From: Phragmites australis
Lineage: Eukaryota > Streptophyta > Magnoliopsida > Poales > Poaceae
Assembly: GCF_958298935.1 (NCBI RefSeq)
Contig: NC_084936.1
Span: forward strand, 4,657,501-4,721,500
Direction of reading: 5' to 3'
Length of the DNA: 64,000 bases
The notes under the pieces were generated by a model. That model searched no databases. It was given only the letters and a program-made list of their open reading frames with translations, and had not been told where the DNA came from. Below, piece after piece: positions 57,691 to 64,000 of this stretch. A program made the position numbers and the translations under genes. The stretch's first letter is position 1. The number at the start of each line of letters is the position of its first letter.

Positions 57691-57945
57691 ATTTTCTCCG
57701 TTCTTTTTTATTTGTCCTTTTAGAATTCATGTGGCCAAATTTTTAAAAGTTTGGTCCCACTATGTTAAAAACCATCAAAATTGGCTACATAAAACTATAT
57801 GACTAGATTTGTCTTTAGAAATACTTTAATAAAAGTATGATTTAATCATTATATATTAATATTAATTTATAAAAAGTAGTAGTCAAAGTCAAGCCTTAAA
57901 GACCGTGAAAAATTAATAAAGATAAATAAAAAGAACGGAGATAGT
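57690..57945. mobile_element. Stowaway-type MITE
   Basis: Inverted ends CTCCGTTCTTTTTTATTTGTC and GATAAATAAAAAGAACGGAG enclose about 215 AT-rich bases. This is the classic small grass MITE form. Degenerate counterparts occur at the same relative place in modules P3 (about 52340-52565) and P1 (about 24000-24185). Confidence 0.7.
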
Positions 57946-58415
57946 GCTAGCTAATCCATGAGTATTAAGAAACAATAGTCATATAAAAGGAAACATAAGG
58001 AGTAAGCCCCCTATGTCTTGGACTTTTGAATCCCGGCTTGGCCACTACTCTTCAGTTAGACTGTTCAAATGTATTAGCCAACATTAAGTCAGCAGTCAAG
58101 TGCACTAAGCTTCGACAGATCGACAGCCCTACAAAAATATGCCTCTTTTACACTTCCTCAAAGGTCCATCTTCCTGACTGGACATAGTATTCGTCGGGCC
58201 GTGCGTGTTTAAGCTTCAGTGACAACCGTCAGTGGATATGGAATCTTCTCCTTAAGGATCAAATTTTTTCATCGTATGTTGGAATAAGTCTGTTGCATGC
58301 TGTATTGTTGTTTGCAGATTTTGCACACGAGAATTCAGTGGTCAGCATTTTCTTTTAGAAAATGACGGTCACATATGCAAGTCGTTTTCTGAAGAAATCT
58401 TTAACAATCTAAATG
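57946..58415 (+). promoter_or_regulatory. Orphan terpene synthase upstream module P5
   Basis: The longest orphan copy. It contains CCTATGTCTTGGACTTTTG, GGCTTGGCCACTACTCTTCAG, CAACATTAAGTCAGCAGTCAAG, GACTGGACATAGTATTCG, GGAATCTTCTCCTTAAGGATC, AAGTCTGTTGCATGCTGTATTG and GTCACATATGCAAGTCG..TTCTGAAGAAAT. The last block is otherwise found only before gene 2, so the ancestor had the full module. No TATA box or exon follows; gypsy LTR sequence starts at 58579. Confidence 0.7.
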
Positions 58416-58578
58416 TCGTCGCATTTGAGCTCTCTGTAGCTATCCACGTCATCTTTTTACGCGAGCCGTCAGATTGCGCCACCAACTCCTCACGACCGTT
58501 CGATACGCACAGATTCGGGAGGGCACAAGTTCCCGTAAGCCATAAATGGAAAGCAACTATTATAGGACTACAGTTTGA

Positions 58579-59263
58579 TGTTACAGGGGTTGAAAATACG
58601 CCCTTCGGTCGGTCCTGTCGGTCATTACGCCCCAACTTTAGCAGGTGCAGGGGGGGCCCACTGGCCAGCCTCTGAATATCCCCGCATGCCCGTCCGGTCA
58701 AAGTAGATCTGACACGGTTTGACGCGGCAGGGCAACAGGCGATACGCCTCGAGCCTATCGACGATATCTTCAAGACGTCTTCCTTTATGGGCCCCGCAGG
58801 GTAACGTGCGATGGGACCCGTCGCATTAAATGTCCCCATGCCTTCCTGCCAGGCGGTGGCAGGGATTGACGTACTCAGTACGACAGGCGTGGGGGGGAGT
58901 GGTTAGATGTGACCGGCCACGCTCCCCCTTAAATGCAGCATCGGGCTTCCCACCGATTGACACCTCACGGTAGAGCCCTTGTGGGGTCCACTGGCAAGGG
59001 GCTTCTTAGGGCCTCATGGAACTTGGGGTACTCGGGGACCAACTGTTCTTGGCCACGAGCACCCCCTCCCGGGCCTGTCTCTTCTCGGATCCTCAGAGAA
59101 CTCTGGGTACCCGGGGACTAACTGTTCATGGCCCCGAGCACCCCCTCCCAGACTTGTCTTTGCTCGGGCCCTCGGGGAGATGGTCCCCGAGGGATGGCGC
59201 CACGTGGCACTGTGCTGTCCTGGCCTCGGGACTCGGGAACCCCCGGTTCCCATATCACTGACA
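58579..59263 (-). repeat. Gypsy LTR copy, shortened
   Basis: Starts TGTTACAGGGG and ends ATCACTGACA. It aligns with the LTR at 60312-61496 (for example TTAAATGTCCCCATGCC, CTTAAATGCAGC, GACACCTCA) but has only two copies of the GC-rich tandem unit against five. No target duplication was found and the neighbouring sequence on the right is not a polypurine tract, so it may be a truncated or rearranged LTR. Confidence 0.65.
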
Positions 59264-59717
59264 GTATGCAATGCTTAAACGCTTCAATTGGTATCATTGT
59301 CAAATCTTTATTTATTTAAGCTACCTCCATGCATAATATAGCTTAAACTTACTATCTTGACATATTGTCTAGTTGTGTATATGTTTCTTTCTCATCATAT
59401 GTATGCACACATATAGGAGGAGTTTAGACTATATTATGTGAGTTTCATGGATTATGATCCATGTGCTTTCATAGCTTTCAATTGGTACCATTACAATTAG
59501 TATAATTTTTAATTGGATTATGATTTGTGAAACTCTCTCCCATGTGCTCTAATATTTTTTTCCCTTAAGTTCAACATGTGCATATATTCCTTTTTGGAAG
59601 ATTGTTGACAAAGGGGGAGAAGTTTTATGACCAAAGCAAGGAATGCGAGATGAATAATGAAGGGAGATTGTAGCAAGTGCAAGATACATGAAGGTTAACA
59701 AAGGGGGATAAACTCTT
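59264..59717 (+). other. AT-rich inserted segment, perhaps a copia tail
   Basis: Lies between the shortened LTR and a gag fragment. Contains TTGACAAAGGGGGAGAAG (59607) and again AACAAAGGGGGATAA (59698), reminiscent of polypurine tracts of plant copia elements. No coding domain. Confidence 0.35.
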
Positions 59718-60271
59718 GCTTCGGTAGTGGCCAGGGGGGCAGCGCTTCGCTCGGAGGCCCTCTGGCCTGTACAACCGCCACCTGACAATGGGCCGGTCTT
59801 ACCTGCGCCGCGGTGTGAGGTAGCGCGGGAACTTTCGGCCAGCACCTGGCGGTGGGCCGTGCCGACTAAGGCGGCTACTTCATGGAGCCAGCGGCCTTCC
59901 GAGTTTTCCCCCGCCGCTTGGAGTGGCGGGTGCCTGAGGAGAGCGTACGCCGCAAGCAGCGCGCTCCCAGGACTGGCCTCGCTGAAGGTGAGCCTACCCC
60001 GCAGCGGCGCCCGGAGCTGTCCAGATGTGGACCTGGCGGCAGGAGTTTCGGCCACCTGCTGAGGGTTGGATGGTGCACCGGCGACGGCGGTAGCGGCCCT
60101 GCTGGGCCCAGCGCCATGGTCCCCCTGAGAGGGGAACGCCGTGCGTGCAGATCGTGGCTGCTGCTGGGATGCAGCAGCGACTGCGGCCTGCTGAGCTAGG
60201 GGCTCCATTTCCTCACTGGAGCTGGAGACGATGACCGCTGGCCATTTTTTCTGCAGGAGAAAAACAAACAA
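59718..60271 (-). pseudogene. Gypsy gag N-terminal fragment
   Basis: Minus-strand frame of about 185 codons begins near the LTR-proximal primer site with FVFLLQKKWPAVIVSSSSEE, then is Ala/Ser/Gln-rich with an RGRLTFSEASPG motif. Position directly after LTR and primer site identifies it as the gag start of a Tat-type gypsy element. It is cut off at about 59718 by the AT-rich insert. Confidence 0.6.
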
Positions 60272-60292
60272 ACAAATTCAGGGAAGCTTTCC

Positions 60293-60309
60293 CCCTACCT
60301 GGCGCGCCA
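60293..60309 (-). other. Gypsy primer binding site
   Basis: TGGCGCGCCAGGTAGGGG on the minus strand directly follows the LTR end at 60312 and precedes gag, the expected position of a tRNA primer site. Confidence 0.65.
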
Positions 60310-60311
60310 GC

Positions 60312-61496
60312 TGTCAGAGGGTTAACTCCTGTCGCAAGGATCCTGAGGGACCCCTTTTTAGAGATTCGGCCGGTGGAATGAACCTGAATAAGTTTGCTGG
60401 AGAAATAAATGGGTGTAAATGCAATGGCAGGCGGGGTGGAATGATCTAGTGCGGAATGAAGTAAATGCACTGGGGTTTAGACAGGTTTGGGCCGCACGGA
60501 GGCGTAACACCCTACTCCTGTGTGGATACTATAAATGCCCTGAGAATGTCCCTCAAGGATGTTGCTGGTTACACGAATGTTTGTCTATCTAGAGCCTGGG
60601 GCTCCTTCTTCTTCGGTCTGCGTGTATCTGTTGGCTTTGGGTGCTCTTGGGCTTTTCTTCCCTTCTCTTCTCTACCCACTTCCTCTGGTCGTGTCTTCAC
60701 TTGGCAGCCGCAGAGCGGCCCGGCGTGCCTGCCCTGTCTTGTTCTCTTGCCACAGCAGCGCTGCTGACAGAACACCTCGGGCCTCGCGACGTTATCCCGA
60801 GGTGCGTCGGATGGCACGGGATGGGACCCATGCATTTAATGTCCCCATGCCCTTCTGCCAGAATATGGCAGGAACTGACACCGAGCGTGGCGGGAGCAGT
60901 TGGAGGTGACAGGCCATGCACGGCCTTAAATGCAGCCTCGGGCCTTTGACTGGCTAACACCTCATCGCTGGACCCCTGTGGGGGCCACTGTCAGGGGGCT
61001 TCCAGGGTTGTCGGGGAACCGAGTGCTCGGGGGTCACTGTTCACCTCCCCGAGCACTCTCTGCCGAGAATAACCTTCCTTGGTTCTCGGGGAACCGAGTG
61101 CTCGGGGGCTACTGTTCACCACCCCGAGGACTCTCTCCCGGCAAGTTTGTACGGATCCTCGGGGAACCGAGTGCTCGGGGGCCGCGGCTCGCAGCCCCGA
61201 GCACTCTCTCCCGGAACTTCCTTCAGCGGGCCCTCGGGGTACTCGGGTGCCCGGGGGGCCCACTAAACATGGCCCCAGGTACACCTCTCCCGGTACTTGG
61301 CTCTTCCGATCGCTTAGTCTTTGTAGTGCATCGGGGAACCCGGGCACTCGGGGACCACCGCATCTGGCCCCGAGCGCCCACTCCCGGGACTTAGTCTTCT
61401 CTACCTCGTGGAGGTGACCCTGTGGGATGGCGTCACGTGGCGGATGGCTGGCCTGGCCTCGGGATTTGAGGACCCACGGTTCCTGATTCACCGACA
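60312..61496 (-). repeat. Gypsy LTR, 1185 bp
   Basis: Starts TGTCAGAGGG and ends TTCACCGACA (inverted TGTC/GACA). On the left lie a primer site and gag, as for a 5' LTR on the minus strand. On the right a GGGCCTAGGGGCT tract and an internal region with pol lie as for a 3' LTR. One LTR therefore serves both sides. Contains a tandem GC-rich array at 61005-61390. Confidence 0.75.
61005..61390. repeat. Five-copy GC-rich tandem repeat in the LTR
   Basis: Units of about 72 bases, core CTCGGGGAACCGAGTGCTCG, followed by a partly inverted CCCCGAGCACTCTCTCCCGG. The inner halves can pair, giving hairpins. Confidence 0.85.
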
Positions 61497-61875
61497 GTAG
61501 CCCCTAGGCCCATTGGCAGGCGATGGCCCAGAGACTGCGGATGGGCCCTTCGTCGTCAACGAGGCTGAACCCAGCATCGACGCCATGCGGCGCGCTCTTA
61601 GACGCTGGCCCTTCTGGTCCGGGCTTCTGGTACGGCCCCACGGGGAGCCGAGCGGACGTGCATCCAACCGACTCCCAAGGCGCATGATAACGGGACGGGC
61701 GGCGTGTGATAATGAGACAGGCGGCGGGCATGGCAAACGCGCAGATCGAGGAAAGTGCGCCTGGCAACCACTGACAAACGCGCGGCCCGAGGGAGATTCG
61801 CCTGACGGTTGCGCTGAACGAGGAAACCGTCCCTCCGAGCGCACCGTGGCAGGCGACGTTTGAACTTCCCTGGAG

Positions 61876-61884
61876 TATAAAAGG
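61876..61884 (+). promoter_or_regulatory. Candidate TATA box for the antisense ORF
   Basis: TATAAAAGG on the plus strand lies about 155 bases upstream of the ORF start at 62031, inside the gypsy interior and opposite to gag-pol. Confidence 0.45.
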
Positions 61885-62030
61885 AGGAGGGGAATGAACT
61901 GCCCCCCTCTTTACGCCATCTTTACGAACAAGCCTTCTTCTTTCTCGCGCTCCTGAGCCCTCATCCTCCCTTAGGCAATCAGAGCACCATTTTTCCCTCA
62001 CCGTTCCAAATCGTCCCCCACCCTGACAGG

Positions 62031-62966
62031 ATGACAAGAGCGGGAGGAAGCCGCTGCAACAAGGCACCTGACAGCGTGCTACCGGAGTCCCGGCTTATGA
62101 ACGAGGAGGCGGCGGACAAGGTGCGGAAGCTGATGGTGCCCGAAGGCCAGCGAGAGGCCTCGGTGGTGAGGCCGGTGAGCTTTCCGCCGGTGATGGACCG
62201 GCCGGAGCGCATCATCCTCTTTACCTCTTTCGTGGGGGCCGGGCTGGTGCCGCCGTTCTCGACCTTCTTCCTCCAAATCCTTGATACGTTCAGGATCCAG
62301 CTGGCGCATCTCAGCCCGAACTCCGTCGTCATCTTGACGGACTTCACCCACCTCTGCGAGATGTTCGTGGGGGTGCCGCTGTCGGTGTCACTCTTCTGAC
62401 ACTTCTTCGTGCTGCGGCCGGCCGGGAAGAAGAGGGGCTTCTCCACCGTTGATGTCGCCGGCTGCTGCAATTTCTGGCTGCGGGACGGCCTAGGGGAGCA
62501 GTACATTCCGTAGGTGCTGCGGAGCAAATGGGACGACTAGTGGCGCGATTGGTTCTACACCGACATCAGCCCTCACGACCGCCTGGTGCTGCCAGAGAGG
62601 GCTGCGGAGCCCCAGAAGCTAACCTGGGAGACGCCGCCGTAGCCGGATGAGCGGATGACGCCGTTCCTGGAGCGCATCAATTTCCTGCGCCATGCCGGGC
62701 TCACTTCGGTGATGGTGGTGGCGGACTATCTGCACCGCCTGGCGCCTCTGCGGGAGCAGGCCCGGCCCTGCTGGTTGTACACGGGCTCCCAGGACATCAC
62801 CCGGACCCAGATCGGCGCGGAGTGGGATCTGGGTAGGGCGGCTCTGAGGGGTCTGCTCCGGGTGGTGACCGGTGTGGACGACCTGGACCGGGCGAAGCTC
62901 CCCTGGAAGGAGCCGGTAGCGGAGCGGCGACAGCGCCGGGGGACAGAGGGAAACGCCCCCGGTTAA
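62031..62966 (+). pseudogene. Antisense ORF of Tat-type gypsy element (Transposase_28-like)
   Basis: One plus-strand frame runs from ATG 62031 to TAA 62964-62966 and is broken only by in-frame stops (TGA at 62397 and three TAGs near 62512, 62539 and 62640), with no frame shift. Recognisable parts: FVGAGLVPPFSTFFLQILDT, FRIQLAHLSPNSVVILTDF, HLCEMFVGVPLSVSLF, then FLRHAGLTSVMVVADYLHRL and WLYTGSQDITR. This fits the gypsy-type transposon domain (Pfam PF04195) that grass Tat elements such as RIRE2/Grande carry in antisense between integrase and the 3' LTR. Its function is unknown. The minus-strand frames overlapping it are shadows. Confidence 0.7.
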
Positions 62967-62969
62967 CTT

Positions 62970-62990
62970 GGGCGGGGGGGGGGGGGGAAG
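62970..62990 (+). repeat. Poly-G tract between pol and the antisense ORF
   Basis: A run of about 14 G on the plus strand separates the two convergent frames. Confidence 0.8.
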
Positions 62991-63028
62991 CCCCCGGCCT
63001 GGTTGACCTGAGCACGCATACATGGCAT

Positions 63029-64000
63029 CTACGGGAAGAACTTGTGCAGATGCTCGATGTTCCACGGATTGGGGAGCGGCTGCCCATCCTCTGCAGCCAG
63101 CCGAACGGAGCCTTCTCGTGGGACACCGATCACGGTAAAGGGGCCTTCCCACATATGGGACAGTTTATTCGTTCCTTTGCGCGATTAGACGCGTCGGAGA
63201 ACTAGATCCCCCACCTCGAGAGACTGGGCCCGGACGTGACGCTGATGATAGCGCCGCAGACTTTGCTGGTAGCGGGCTGCTCAGACGGTGGCACGCCGCT
63301 GGGGCTCTTCCAAGTAGTCGATGTCGTCGCGCCTCTGCTGTTCCTGTTCGCCTTCAGAGTAGGTATGCACCCGAGGGGAGCCTAGAGTGAGCTCGGAGGG
63401 GAGGGCCGCCTCAGCACCGTACACAAAGAAGAAAGGAGTCTCCCCGGTAGCGCGACTGGGCGTGGTCCGATTGGCCCATAGCACGGCAGGCAGCTCGTGG
63501 ATCCACCCTTTCCCGTGCTTTGCGAGCACGTTGTAGGTCCGGGTTTTGAGCCCATTCAGTATCTCCACGTTGGCACGCTCGACCTGCCCATTGCTCAGAG
63601 GATGAGCGAAAAAGGCGAAGCAGAGCTTGATGCCGAGGTCCTCGCAGTAGTCCCCGAATAGGGCACTTGTGAACTGAGTACCATTGTCGGTGATGATCCG
63701 GTTCGGGACACCAAAGCGACTGGTGATACCGCGGATAAACTGGAGCGCTGTGTTCTTGGTCACCTTAACGACTGGAACCGCCTCTGACCACTTGGTGAAC
63801 TTGTCGATAGCGACATAGAGGTACTCATAGCCCTCGATTGCTCGGGGGAATGGACCAAGAATGTCCAGCCCCCAGACCGCGAAAGGCCATGATAGGGGGA
63901 TGGTTTGAAGAGCCTGAGCTGGCTGGTGAATCTACTTTGCGTGGAACTGGCACGCCCTGCAGCGCGGAACCAGCTCGGAAGCATCCTAGAGGGCTGTAGG
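63029..64000 (-). pseudogene. Ty3/gypsy pol, integrase part, running off the right edge
   Basis: Minus strand from the window edge: the zinc-finger end (PRCRACQFHA), the catalytic core with WGLDILGPFP, IITDNGTQFTS and SNGQVERANVEI supplying Asp, Asp and Glu of the DDE triad, then LPAVLWANRTTPSRATGETP and the C-terminal VGDLVLRRV and WEGPFTVIGV, ending PNPWNIEHLHKFFP at a TAG (63031-63029). This enzyme inserts LTR retrotransposon cDNA. The catalytic residues are all present, but stops near 63985, 63933, 63279 and 63185 interrupt the frame. RT and RNase H are to the right, outside the window. The Tat lineage is inferred from the antisense ORF. Confidence 0.88.

Noticed and set aside
59264..59717. 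A copia 3' LTR with polypurine tract
   Set aside because: Two PPT-like tracts are visible, but no LTR start, end or TSD could be defined, so I left it as an unassigned insert.
62079..63152. Long minus-strand frames of 90-182 codons under the antisense ORF
   Set aside because: Codon content and homology support the plus-strand frame; the minus frames are GC-driven shadows and the pol frame ends at 63029.

Overview
The window is plant nuclear DNA from a grass, most likely a panicoid. The evidence is two seven-exon class-I terpene synthase genes that look closest to the maize TPS10-type sesquiterpene synthases, plus a dense load of CACTA, LINE, Ty3/gypsy, Ty1/copia and MITE-like repeats. There is no bacterial or organellar gene organisation and no CRISPR array. 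The species call is inference.

Only two host genes look intact: terpene synthase genes at 25045-28682 (544 aa) and 30954-35073 (545 aa). They lie in tandem on the + strand. Six of their seven exons have identical lengths and the last differs by one codon. Both keep RDR, DDxxD and NDxxSxxxE metal-binding motifs and lack a transit peptide and RRx8W, so both are predicted cytosolic sesquiterpene synthases.

The rest is largely the wreck of a longer terpene synthase array. Coding pseudogene pieces sit at 19636-20110 (exons 5-6) and 41313-42217 (exons 4-5). The sequence found upstream of the two intact genes recurs without any coding sequence at about 52.65-53.0, 54.26-55.09 and 57.96-58.41 kb.

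Layout. 1-10555: a decayed CACTA element on the - strand with a TNP2 transposase, a Transposase_24-type second gene and a Ulp1-like exon running toward the left edge. 10556-19635: one minus-strand LINE broken by a 2.8-kb solo LTR (11668-14494), a 1.64-kb TRIM-type LTR element (16198-17838) and a small TIR element (18298-19017). 19636-23970: terpene synthase pseudogene, a CACTA with perfect TSD (20111-21191), a LINE tail, a gypsy LTR/gag remnant and a CACTA end. 24.0-35.1 kb: the two intact genes. 35.9-41.3 kb: a second CACTA remnant that has lost TNP2, holding a nested CACTA (39777-40641). 41.3-46.2 kb: terpene synthase pseudogene split by a third CACTA (42218-45837). 46.2-48.7 kb: LTR plus gag-protease remnants. 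48.8-51.5 kb: an acidic reading frame split by a CACTA (48982-50983). 52-58.4 kb: orphan upstream modules, a copia remnant and another CACTA (55089-57222). 58.6-64 kb: Tat-type gypsy sequence on the - strand with integrase, an antisense ORF on the + strand and LTRs; it runs off the right edge.

All coordinates, splice sites and TSDs were read by eye. Family names rest on motif recognition, not on a database search.
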